From contig CAZSNF010000001.1 in the NCBI GenBank assembly GCA_964608315.1, forward strand, positions 186,001-250,000: a stretch of 64,000 nucleotides of DNA. Direction: 5' to 3'. The notes under the pieces are model-generated. The model saw only the letters and a program-made list of their open reading frames with translations, did no database searches and was not told where the DNA came from. A program made the position numbers and the translations under genes. The DNA comes from VXPQ01 sp964608315. GTDB lineage: Bacteria; Bacteroidota; Rhodothermia; Rhodothermales; VXPQ01. Shown here one piece after another: positions 42,943 to 50,492 of the stretch (within the stretch, counting starts at the first letter, position 1; each line of letters opens with the position of its first letter).

Positions 42943-44046
42943 GTGGATTCTCACGCCCTTCGGACACATCGCAACCATGTTCCCCGCTCCGTACTGGTTA
43001 CCGGCGGGGCGGGCTTCATCGGATCCAATTTTCTGCTCAGGATGGTCCCGCGTTACCCCGAGGCGCGGTTCGTGAACCTGGATTCCCTGACGTACGCCGG
43101 CAACCTCATGAACCTGGCGCCCCTCGAGCAGGCGGAAAATTACTTTTTTGCGCACGGCGATATTGCGGACCGGGAAAAGGTTCGCGCGTTGTTCCGGGAG
43201 CATGCGTTTTCTACCGTCGTGCATTTTGCCGCAGAGAGTCACGTAGACCGGTCCGTGCGGGCGCCGCTTTCCTTTGTGCATACGAATGTGCTGGGCACGG
43301 CGACGCTCCTCGAAGAAGCCCGAGCCGCCTGGAGCGCCGACGATTTCGGAGCCGGGTCCTGTCGTTTTCACCATGTATCGACCGATGAAGTATACGGCAG
43401 CCTGGGTTCCGAAGGCTTCTTTTCCGAAACGACGCCGTACGATCCCCGGTCGCCCTATTCGGCTTCGAAAGCCTCCGCCGATCATTTTGTCCGCGCCTGG
43501 GCGCAAACATATGGCTTGCCGGTCGTGATTTCAAACTGTTCGAACAATTACGGTCCCCGGCAATTTCCCGAAAAACTGATCCCGCTGGTTATTGTCCGGG
43601 CCATGCAGGAAAACGAGATTCCAATTTACGGCACGGGAGAAAATGTGCGCGACTGGCTTTTCGTGGAAGATCATTGCGAAGCGCTTGAAACCATTCTGCT
43701 GTCGGGCGTCGATGGGGAAACCTACGGCATAGGCGGCGAAGCGTGTCGTACGAATCTTGAAATCGCGCGCGATGTGCTGGATTGCGTCGATCAGGCGCTT
43801 GGACGACCCGAAGGCGCGTCGCGGGCGCTCGTGTCGTTTGCGCCGGATCGGCCCGGCCACGATTATCGCTACGCCATGGACGTCTCGAAAGTGCGCCGCG
43901 AACTGGGCTGGCGACCCCGGTACGATCTGGCGCAGGGAATCGAGGCGACCGTGGCCTGGTACCTGGAGAATAAAACCTGGCTGAAGCGCGTACTCGACGA
44001 ATCCTGGCGCCAGTGGTGTCACGAGCAATATGTCGCCCCGGCGTAA
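42943..44046 (+). CDS. rfbB: dTDP-glucose 4,6-dehydratase
   Basis: Converts dTDP-glucose to dTDP-4-keto-6-deoxyglucose for surface-glycan sugars. Extended SDR motifs: SVLVTGGAGFIGSNFLL for NAD, VHFAAESHVDRSV, VSTDEVYGSLG with the active-site Thr/Asp/Glu, and YSASKASADHFVRAW with the catalytic YxxxK. SNCSNNYGPRQFPEKLIPL is specific to RmlB. It has 367 residues starting at a GTG (42943), because no ATG precedes the Rossmann motif in frame. It is divergent from polA and 41 bp upstream of rfbA, which makes its substrate. Confidence 0.93.
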   Translation: MDSHALRTHRNHVPRSVLVTGGAGFIGSNFLLRMVPRYPEARFVNLDSLTYAGNLMNLAPLEQAENYFFAHGDIADREKVRALFREHAFSTVVHFAAESHVDRSVRAPLSFVHTNVLGTATLLEEARAAWSADDFGAGSCRFHHVSTDEVYGSLGSEGFFSETTPYDPRSPYSASKASADHFVRAWAQTYGLPVVISNCSNNYGPRQFPEKLIPLVIVRAMQENEIPIYGTGENVRDWLFVEDHCEALETILLSGVDGETYGIGGEACRTNLEIARDVLDCVDQALGRPEGASRALVSFAPDRPGHDYRYAMDVSKVRRELGWRPRYDLAQGIEATVAWYLENKTWLKRVLDESWRQWCHEQYVAPA

Positions 44047-44087
44047 CCGTTTCGGCGTAACCCGTATTGGCCCGTATCGAAAAACAC

Positions 44088-44897
44088 ATGTCCGAAGATC
44101 AATCCCTCAAGGGCGTTCTGTTGGCAGGCGGCCAGGGAAGCCGTTTGTACCCGCTCACGCGGATCACCAACAAGCACTTGCTTCCGGTCGGTCGTTATCC
44201 GATGATCTTCCATCCGCTGGTCAGGATGCGCCGGGCGGGCATTCGGGAAGTCGCCGTGGTGACCAGTCCCGGACATATGGGGGATGTCGTGAATCTTCTT
44301 GGAAGCGGACGCGACCTGGGTCTGGACCTGACTTTTCGCGTACAGGACGAACCGGGCGGCATTGCCCAGGCGCTTGGGCTGTGCGCTTCGTTTGCGGCGG
44401 GGCAGCCCCTGCTGGTCATTCTGGGGGATAATATCATCGGCGAGGATATCGGGGATCAGGTGATTGCGTTTCGCAGGCAACTTGCTGCGAACGGCGCAGG
44501 AGCCCGGGTATTGCTCAAGGAAGTGTCCGATCCTGAGCGCTACGGCGTACCTCGCTTCGACGGAGACCAGATTGTGGAGATTATCGAAAAGCCCTCCGAT
44601 CCTCCCAGTAATTATTGCGTGACGGGTCTGTATTTTTACGATGCGGGCGTCTTCGACGTAATTGCGGGCTTGGCTCCCAGCGCGCGCGGGGAATACGAAA
44701 TCAGCGACGTAAGCAATGCATATATTCGGTCGGGAGGGCTTTCCTGGGGCGTACTGAGCGAGTGGTGGGGCGACGCCGGCGCCATTGAGGGGTGGCACGA
44801 AGCGAACGAACTGGCTCGCAACCTGATTTACGAGGAACTTAAGGAGCCTCTGATTAATTCTACGTCGATCAGCGCTTCGCGTTCGCGCGTACAGTGA
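44088..44897 (+). CDS. rfbA: Glucose-1-phosphate thymidylyltransferase with a repeat-derived C-terminal tail
   Basis: Forms dTDP-glucose from glucose-1-phosphate and dTTP. The nucleotide-binding opening VLLAGGQGSRLYPLTRITNK is followed by PVGRYPMIFHPL, VILGDNIIG (metal-site Asp) and VEIIEKPSDPPSNYCVTGLY. It is of the shorter sugar nucleotidyltransferase type, about 250 residues in its homologous part. ATG at 44088 is used; a TTG lies seven codons up. The last 19 residues, LKEPLINSTSISASRSRVQ, are encoded inside repeat A3, which starts at 44839, so the native C-terminus has been replaced or extended. Homologous sequence ends at about NELARNLIYEE. Confidence 0.9.
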   Translation: MSEDQSLKGVLLAGGQGSRLYPLTRITNKHLLPVGRYPMIFHPLVRMRRAGIREVAVVTSPGHMGDVVNLLGSGRDLGLDLTFRVQDEPGGIAQALGLCASFAAGQPLLVILGDNIIGEDIGDQVIAFRRQLAANGAGARVLLKEVSDPERYGVPRFDGDQIVEIIEKPSDPPSNYCVTGLYFYDAGVFDVIAGLAPSARGEYEISDVSNAYIRSGGLSWGVLSEWWGDAGAIEGWHEANELARNLIYEELKEPLINSTSISASRSRVQ

Positions 44898-45099
44898 CAT
44901 TATGACGGCGTCGTTGAAATCAGCGGCATACGCTGCGGATTCGGGCGCAGCGGGCGCGAAGCGCCCTTCGGGAGGCCGCGAGGAACGCGCTGGCCGCGTC
45001 ATTCCTCATTATGCGGGGCCTGCCGCATTGCTTCGTCATTCCTTGCCAGCGCGTCCCTCGCAGCCTCTGAACTTTGCAGAATTAATCAGAGGTTCCTAA
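44839..45099 (+). repeat. Family A repeat, copy A3, inserted in the 3' end of rfbA
   Basis: Ends are TTAAGGAGCCTCTGATTAA and TTAATCAGAGGTTCCTAA. The 261-bp unit is nearly the same as A2, with roughly ten differences. Its first 59 bp are translated as the rfbA tail. The internal ATG at 44902 opens a 65-codon frame equivalent to that of A2. The hairpin arms CGAGGAACGCGCTGGC / GCCAGCGCGTCCCTCG have a single mismatch. It ends 20 bp before the RmlC-like gene. Confidence 0.9.
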
Positions 45100-45118
45100 A
45101 GGATACCCTGAATGCGCC

Positions 45119-45607
45119 GTGAGTATCGTTTTTTCTGACTGGAAAGAGGGTGAAATAAGCGGGTGCCGGATTCGCCCGCTCCGTTTTTTCGAAGACGCCC
45201 GCGGGTCGCTGGTCGAGTTTTTCCGCCGCGACGAATGGCCCGAGTCCGTGCACCCGCGCATGGGCTACTTGTCCCTTACCCGTCCCGGCGTGGCGCGCGG
45301 GCCGCACGAACATGTGGCGCAAACAGATTTGTTCGTATTTTTCAATGGCGTTTTTCGGCTGTATTTGTGGGATACGCGCCCGGATTCTCCTTCTTTCGGC
45401 TATCGTTTCAGCGAAGAGTTCGGGGCAGCGCGTCCGGCGGCGGCGCTTGTTCCGCCGGGCGTCGTGCACGCCTATCGCAATACGGGGAGCGAAGATGCGT
45501 GGATCGTCAATTGCCCGAACCGACTCTATGCGGGAGAAGGCAAACGCGAGCCGGTAGACGAAATCCGCCACGAAGATCAACCGGACTCGCAGTTCGCAAT
45601 GGACTGA
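45119..45607 (+). CDS. dTDP-4-dehydrorhamnose 3,5-epimerase family protein (RmlC-like cupin)
   Basis: Likely acts on the 4-keto sugar made by rfbB. The cupin shows the RmlC-type motif VARGPHEHVAQTDLF, where E. coli-type enzymes have RGLHxQ. VPPGVVHAYRNTGSEDAWIV carries the second conserved His, and CPNRLYAGEGKREPVDEIRH follows. It has 162 residues from a GTG (45119). Other family members catalyse single epimerisation or ketoisomerisation, and no rfbD reductase is in the window, so the final sugar is not fixed. It lies behind repeat A3 and 36 bp before the YjbQ-like gene. Confidence 0.8.
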   Translation: MSIVFSDWKEGEISGCRIRPLRFFEDARGSLVEFFRRDEWPESVHPRMGYLSLTRPGVARGPHEHVAQTDLFVFFNGVFRLYLWDTRPDSPSFGYRFSEEFGAARPAAALVPPGVVHAYRNTGSEDAWIVNCPNRLYAGEGKREPVDEIRHEDQPDSQFAMD

Positions 45608-45643
45608 ACAAAAGGCGTACGCCGGGGAAATGCTGCATCCTTT

Positions 45644-46711
45644 ATGACGGAAATCAATCTTGCCTTAACGCCCGCGAGCCGACTGGACGTAATCGACGTC
45701 CGGCGCCGCGTTCGCGAAAGTTACGGAGACATTCTCGACTCGTACGACCGGGTTCTCTACTGTTCCCACCATACGACGGGCGGCTATATCGACCAGGAAT
45801 TAGCCCATCGGTTGAATCACAGCCTGGATTCCATTCATACTTTTTTGCGTGCGTTTCAGCGGCTTTTCCCGGCGGGAAAAAGTTATCGGCACGACGACAT
45901 GGCGTCGCGCGCGGAACTGACGGAAGAGCAACGCAAGGACGAACCGCCCAATGCGGATTCTCACCTCAGCTTTATCAGCGCAGGCATTGAAAACTGCGTG
46001 GACTACCGCAACGACGAGCGGAGCCGGCCGGTGTATTTTATAGACCTGGACGGCGTCAACCACAAAGATCAGGCGCGCAGGAGGCGTTCCACTATCGTTG
46101 GATTCGACAAGGATCGCCTGGTGGATCGATTCAGCGTCAAGGCGCCGGTTGCCGACGAACACATCGGCTCGGTCGATTTGAATAACGAAGAGATCGGGCT
46201 GTTCGAAAAAGCCGAGGACCTTATCCGTCAACAAGGGATAGAGAAAGGATGGGTCGAATTCGAACTGGCTCCGGATCAACTCGGGGCAGGACTCACAGTC
46301 AATGAGTACGAAATACTCCTGATGCAGCACGACCTCGCGTCGGTGTTGAAAAATCCGCTGGAGTACGCCATTACGAGCGGACAGTACCTTTTCCGCAACC
46401 CCCTGGCCCTCCCGGGCAAGAGCTGGCAGTACGTTAAATACGATTTTATTCGGATGATCAACAGCGTACTGCACGTGCCGGGGTTCCGAAAATTATTGCC
46501 GGACCAGGCCGTGCGGCGCTTGTTCACGACCTCTGCTTCGCACTTTCTAGGCATGAAACGCGCAGTTCGCTTCCTGGTCTTGCCCGGCGAGGAATCGGAT
46601 GAATGCGGGTCCATTGTGAAGGGAACATATCAAAGCCCCATTCTCGTGCAGTGGAAAAAGCCGAATTCCGGCAGCCGCCGCATAATCGCCACGCTTCGAG
46701 AGTGCCTATGA
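45644..46711 (+). CDS. YjbQ/UPF0047-like domain protein, long form
   Basis: Function unknown. The first 130 residues resemble the UPF0047 (YjbQ) beta-barrel: VLYCSHHTTGGYIDQEL with the conserved His-Thr, KSYRHDDMASRAEL, and PPNADSHLSFISAGIEN with the conserved NADSH. YjbQ proteins are about 140 residues and have been linked to thiamine-phosphate synthase activity. This one continues to 355 residues with a mixed alpha-beta region that I do not recognise (FEKAEDLIRQQGIEKGW, VNEYEILLMQHDLASVL). It is the last gene of the nucleotide-sugar cluster, which may be coincidence. Repeat B3 follows the stop. Confidence 0.6.
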   Translation: MTEINLALTPASRLDVIDVRRRVRESYGDILDSYDRVLYCSHHTTGGYIDQELAHRLNHSLDSIHTFLRAFQRLFPAGKSYRHDDMASRAELTEEQRKDEPPNADSHLSFISAGIENCVDYRNDERSRPVYFIDLDGVNHKDQARRRRSTIVGFDKDRLVDRFSVKAPVADEHIGSVDLNNEEIGLFEKAEDLIRQQGIEKGWVEFELAPDQLGAGLTVNEYEILLMQHDLASVLKNPLEYAITSGQYLFRNPLALPGKSWQYVKYDFIRMINSVLHVPGFRKLLPDQAVRRLFTTSASHFLGMKRAVRFLVLPGEESDECGSIVKGTYQSPILVQWKKPNSGSRRIIATLRECL

Positions 46712-46738
46712 GGCGCTCTGTTCGACCCGGAGGGGGGC

Positions 46739-46946
46739 TTAAGGATACTCTGATTAAGGCAAGACGGTCCAGAGGGGGCTGTGGATGCGCCTTTGAGCGA
46801 AACATCGGGCCCCAAAATATCCCGCCAGCCCATCGTCCGCGCACCCTTATGTATTCGCGAAAAGGCGCGCCACAGGCCCGTTTCACACTGGGCAGTGTGC
46901 CTCTCGCATCCTCTGAACTTTGCAGATTTAATCAGGGTATCCTTAA
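46739..46946 (+). repeat. Family B repeat, copy B3 (core in inverted orientation)
   Basis: TTAAGGATACTCTGATTAA and TTAATCAGGGTATCCTTAA bound the unit. The arms are GGGGCTGTGGATGCGCCTTT and AAAGGCGCGCCACAGGCCC with a few mismatches. The core between them reads CATCGGGCCCC, then GCCAGCCCATCG, then GCGCACCCTTATG, which is the reverse complement of the B1/B2 core. Left and right flanks match B1 in the same direction. The right end holds the TAA stop of the SDR gene on the minus strand. Confidence 0.88.
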
Positions 46947-47719
46947 ATGAGCGACCGGGACTGCCCCCCGTCTACGTTCAGGCAGGCGCCGGTTACCAGG
47001 CTTGCCCGCGCCGAGACGAGAAAGGCTGCTACGTCCGCGACCTCCTCCGCCCTGCCGAAGCGCCCGACAGGCAGGTGTTGCGCCACGAAGGCCTTCATCT
47101 CTTCCGGCTGTTCGCGGACGCGCCGGTCCCAACTGCCCCCGGGAAACCGGATAGATCCCGGCGCAATGCTGTTTGCCCGAATACCGGCGGGAGCCAGTTC
47201 GAGCGCCATGATTTTGGCCGCGCTGATCAGGGCCGATTTCGTCGCGTTGTAGATAGAAAGTCCGGCGCCGCCGGCTTCTCGTCCGAAAATAGACGCCACG
47301 AACAGGATGGCCCCTCCTCCGGCCGCCTTCATGTGCGGCGCGGCGGCGCGCGCCGAACGGACATGGGCCCGCAAGTTCAGGTCAAGCACGTTTTCCCAAT
47401 CCTCGTCGGTCGTATCCACGAACGGTTTGCGGCGATTGCCGCCCACGTTACTCACCAGAATGTCCAGTTGGCCAAAGCGCTCGACGGCCCGGTTCACCAC
47501 GTTTCGCGGCGCATCCTGCTTTGCAAGGTCTGTTTGAAGGGCCAGTACCGACGCGCCCTCCTCTTCCAGTTCCGCCGCCGTTTCAGCAAGGCGTTCTCCG
47601 CCCCGGGCGCACAGCACAAGGCGGCAGCCTTCTGCTGCAAGACGTTTTGCGATATATTTTCCTATGCCCCGGCTTGATCCCGTAACGATGGCCACCTTGT
47701 TTTGCAGTTCGAGGTCCAT
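46943..47719 (-). CDS. Short-chain dehydrogenase/reductase (SDR)
   Basis: NAD(P)-dependent oxidoreductase of unknown substrate. The classical SDR text is present: VAIVTGSSRGIGKYIAKRL, LDILVSNVGGNRRKP, the catalytic Ser in ILFVASIFGRE, YNATKSALISAAKIMALEL with Tyr and Lys, and IAPGSIRFPGGSW. The sequence resembles FabG-like and sugar-type SDRs, without a clear assignment. It has 258 residues from ATG 47719; the frame remains open 72 codons further, but those codons read through a repeat end. Its TAA stop lies in the right terminus of B3. Confidence 0.85.
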   Translation of the reverse strand: MDLELQNKVAIVTGSSRGIGKYIAKRLAAEGCRLVLCARGGERLAETAAELEEEGASVLALQTDLAKQDAPRNVVNRAVERFGQLDILVSNVGGNRRKPFVDTTDEDWENVLDLNLRAHVRSARAAAPHMKAAGGGAILFVASIFGREAGGAGLSIYNATKSALISAAKIMALELAPAGIRANSIAPGSIRFPGGSWDRRVREQPEEMKAFVAQHLPVGRFGRAEEVADVAAFLVSARASLVTGACLNVDGGQSRSLI

Positions 47720-47826
47720 ATTTTTTTTCGGCGATGCGCGTTTGGTTAAAAATTTCAGGATACTCCGGGTGATCGCCTGCCATAAAACCCCTTGCGTCGA
47801 ACGTGTTCCGCATAAAAACGTATACA

Positions 47827-47894
47827 GGGTACTTTGGGATACGCTGATCAAAACCTTTTCGCTCAGCGCGTCGCATTCGCGCGCAGAGGATATC
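47827..47894 (+). repeat. Family A left-end module forming the leader of the next gene
   Basis: GGGATACGCTGATCAAAACC is followed by GCTCAGCGCGTCGCATTCGC, then an ATATCATGATT junction. This matches A1 through its own internal ATGATT (CATCATGATTCC). The element similarity ends at the ATG of the next gene. Diverged further upstream, at about 47757, is another possible terminus (AGGATACTCCGGGTGATC). Confidence 0.6.
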
Positions 47895-48401
47895 ATGATT
47901 GATTCTTTCCAGCATTTGCCCGACGATGCGCGCATCTGGATTTATGCGGCGGATCGAGACCTGAACGAACTCGAAGAAAACAGGACTATTGAAATCCTGC
48001 AAACGTTTTGCGCGTCCTGGGCGTCGCATGGACGACCCGTATTGAGCGGCGCAGGCATGGCGGAAAGCCGCTTTGCGGTCATAGCCGGCCATATTCCCGG
48101 CGGAGACATTTCAGGATGCGGAATCGATGCTTCCGTGCATGCGCTGGAGCAGGCGCAAGCCGAACTGGGGCTGGAATGGTTGCCTTCCCTGGCGGTGCAT
48201 TACCGGGATGCGAACGGGGCGATTCGCTCGGTCTCGCGGGCGGCGTTTCGGGCGTCCGTCGCCGCGGGCGACGCGTGCGAAACCACCATCGTGTTCGATC
48301 CGGGAATACAGCGGCTGGGGGATTTGCGGGCGGGCCTGTTCGAGCAGCCGGCGACGGAAACCTGGCATCGGCGCATGTTTTTCCTCCCCCGCGCCGTTTG
48401 A
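47895..48401 (+). CDS. Conserved Bacteroidota hypothetical (family often mislabelled ABC transporter ATPase)
   Basis: Function unknown. The 168-residue protein opens MIDSFQHLPDDARIWIYAAD, then has the pattern SGCGIDASVHALEQAQAELG and a C-terminal ETWHRRMFFLP. These resemble a small Bacteroidota family whose members are annotated in databases as ABC transporter ATPase. No Walker A, signature or other ATPase motif is present, so that name should not be used. The start is set by homology and coincides with the end of a family A left module. The K+ channel gene lies 25 bp downstream. Confidence 0.7.
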   Translation: MIDSFQHLPDDARIWIYAADRDLNELEENRTIEILQTFCASWASHGRPVLSGAGMAESRFAVIAGHIPGGDISGCGIDASVHALEQAQAELGLEWLPSLAVHYRDANGAIRSVSRAAFRASVAAGDACETTIVFDPGIQRLGDLRAGLFEQPATETWHRRMFFLPRAV

Positions 48402-48426
48402 TCCATACGCTTCTTGCACATAAGCT

Positions 48427-49458
48427 ATGCGTAGTCGCTTCGACTGGATGGACAGCGCCGTGCGAGAAATCGCCGCGGTTTTTCTTTTTCTGTGCGTACT
48501 GATCGTTGCAGGCTCCTTCGGGTACATCCTGATCGAGGGATGGAACTGGGTGGACGGCGTGTATTTTACATTCATTACGCTGACCACCATAGGGTTCGGA
48601 GAAATTCACGAACTTTCGACGACGGGCCGCTTTTTTACGATATGCGTCGCCGTGCTCGGAATGGGCGCCGTGGCGTTTATTGCAGGGCGCAGCGCACAGG
48701 CGCTGCTGGTCGGCCGCAAGATTCGGGAACGTCAAATGCAAAGGCAAATCAGTCGTATGCAGGATCATTACATCATTTGCGGATACGGTCGGGTGGGGAA
48801 GCGCATCGCAAAAGAGCTGCTCCAGTCCGGAGAGACCTTCGTCGTGATCGACCGAAACAGGGAAGTAATCGACGCATTGCGCAAGGCGGGCGTCCCGTTC
48901 ATTGCGGGCAACGCCGAGGACGAGGACGTCCTCCGCCGCGCGGGGCTGGACGCCTCGAAAGGCCTGATCCTTGCCACGCCCGATGACAGCACGAATGTTT
49001 TTGTGAGTTTGAGCGCGCGTCAGGCGCGAAAGGATTTATTCATTCTCTCGCGGGCAAACTCGCGGAATATCGAGCAAAAATTGATTCATGCCGGAGCGAA
49101 CAAAGCCATTTCCCCGCATGAGATTGGCGCCCGGCGCATGGTGGAGGTTATTTTGCGACCCAATGTGGACCGATTCATGGACGAGGTATTTCGCGCCGAA
49201 TCGATCGACCAGGCCATGGACGAAATCAGGGTACGGGAAGGCGCCGGCATTGTCGGAAAATCCCTGTCGGAAAGCCATTTCCGACAGGAGTTCGACCTGA
49301 TTGTTATTGCCGCGATCGATGGAGCCACCGGGGAAATGCGTTTTAATCCGAGTGCGCAGGACGCCATACGGGCGCAAGATATTCTGATCGTGCTTGGACG
49401 TCGGGAGGTTATTCAACGCTTGCGGGAATTGTACGGAACCCCCGTATCGCACGTCTGA
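48427..49458 (+). CDS. Two-helix potassium channel with RCK domain
   Basis: Potassium channel of the Kch/MthK type. Two hydrophobic helices (about residues 15-36 and 67-90) flank a pore loop with selectivity filter TTIGFGE at residues 53-59. The cytosolic part is an RCK N-domain with a Rossmann motif HYIICGYGRVGKRIAKEL and the ligand-site text VVIDRNREVIDALRK, followed by a TrkA-C domain (IVGKSLSESHFRQEFD). Length is 343 residues. Gating ligand and physiological role are unknown. It probably shares a transcript with the hypothetical gene upstream, and the L,D-transpeptidase gene follows 26 bp later. Confidence 0.92.
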   Translation: MRSRFDWMDSAVREIAAVFLFLCVLIVAGSFGYILIEGWNWVDGVYFTFITLTTIGFGEIHELSTTGRFFTICVAVLGMGAVAFIAGRSAQALLVGRKIRERQMQRQISRMQDHYIICGYGRVGKRIAKELLQSGETFVVIDRNREVIDALRKAGVPFIAGNAEDEDVLRRAGLDASKGLILATPDDSTNVFVSLSARQARKDLFILSRANSRNIEQKLIHAGANKAISPHEIGARRMVEVILRPNVDRFMDEVFRAESIDQAMDEIRVREGAGIVGKSLSESHFRQEFDLIVIAAIDGATGEMRFNPSAQDAIRAQDILIVLGRREVIQRLRELYGTPVSHV

Positions 49459-49484
49459 TCCTTTGCCCGCATTGCACTGAACCC

Positions 49485-50492
49485 ATGCCTTCCTCTTTCA
49501 AAAAAATCCTTGGCGCGCTTTTGCTCATGGCGGGAAGCCATGCCGCGGGGGCGCAGTCCTACATCAATCAGCAGGACATTGAGGCAGTGCTGGAAAAATA
49601 CCGCGTCGAGCGCGTGGCGGACCTGCCGAGGGTAGAGTATACCTATTCCGTGCTGGGCGATGGGCGGGGAAGCACGGTGCTGGCCCGCAACAGTTTCTAC
49701 AAGATCATGGGCGAAGGGGACGCCAAACGGGGCCATGCCCGCTCCAAGCTGGTGGAACTGTTGAATCGCCGGTTGATGGGCGCCGTGCAAATTGGCGACA
49801 CGCTGGTGATTCCCCGGCAATTCGAGACGGATTTCCGGGCCTATGCGCCGTTTCCCGTAACGTATCCAGGCGCTCGGGAATTCGACAAATTGTTCGTCAT
49901 CCACAAAACCATACAGGCCTGGGCCGCCTACGAAGATGGCGAACTGGCGCGCTGGGGCATCGTCAATACGGGAGTTTCCTCCAATCCTACGCCGCAAGGC
50001 CGCTTCAATTTCAACTGGAAAACGGAATACCGCATATCGTCCCTGAGTCCTCCAGGCGAGCGCTGGGAGATGTACTGGGTATTCAATTTTCACAATGCCC
50101 GGGGAATACATGTGCATCAATACCCCATGCCCACGGGCGGACCTACCAGCCACGGGTGCGTACGGCTGGTGGAAGCCGACGCGAAATGGATTTACGACTG
50201 GGCGAGCCCCTGGCGAGTGGCGAATGGCCTGGTCGGCCCCGGCTCCACGGGCAGCCGCATTCTTGCGCAAGGAACCACGGTGCTGGTTATCGGGGAGGAT
50301 CCGGAAGGCGCGCCCGTTCCGTTCGTTTGGGGCGAAACGCCGACGCTGAGGCGCGTCGAATTGCCTGCCCATCCGTACGAGGTGCCGCCGGGCACGAACC
50401 AGCAGAAGCGCTTTGACCGGTTGCGCTCCGAAAACGCCGGCGAGGCGCCGTCGCTACCGGATTACATGGAAGAATCTTCGGAAGCGGGGTAG
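49485..50492 (+). CDS. L,D-transpeptidase (YkuD/ErfK family)
   Basis: Exported enzyme that would form L,D-crosslinks or attach proteins to peptidoglycan. The signal peptide is MPSSFKKILGALLLMAGSHA. After an N-terminal region with a LysM-like stretch (GAVQIGDTLVIPR), the catalytic YkuD domain covers about residues 128-265, with HVHQYPMPTGGPTSHGCVRL; Cys225 in the SHGCVRL motif is the nucleophile. Length is 335 residues. Its 3' end overlaps the convergent lepB gene by 39 bp. Confidence 0.88.
   Translation: MPSSFKKILGALLLMAGSHAAGAQSYINQQDIEAVLEKYRVERVADLPRVEYTYSVLGDGRGSTVLARNSFYKIMGEGDAKRGHARSKLVELLNRRLMGAVQIGDTLVIPRQFETDFRAYAPFPVTYPGAREFDKLFVIHKTIQAWAAYEDGELARWGIVNTGVSSNPTPQGRFNFNWKTEYRISSLSPPGERWEMYWVFNFHNARGIHVHQYPMPTGGPTSHGCVRLVEADAKWIYDWASPWRVANGLVGPGSTGSRILAQGTTVLVIGEDPEGAPVPFVWGETPTLRRVELPAHPYEVPPGTNQQKRFDRLRSENAGEAPSLPDYMEESSEAG

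Noticed and set aside
47720..47935. N-terminal extension of the SDR gene frame
   Set aside because: The extension translates a reversed family A left module; the SDR homology begins at MDLELQNKVAIVTGS (47719).
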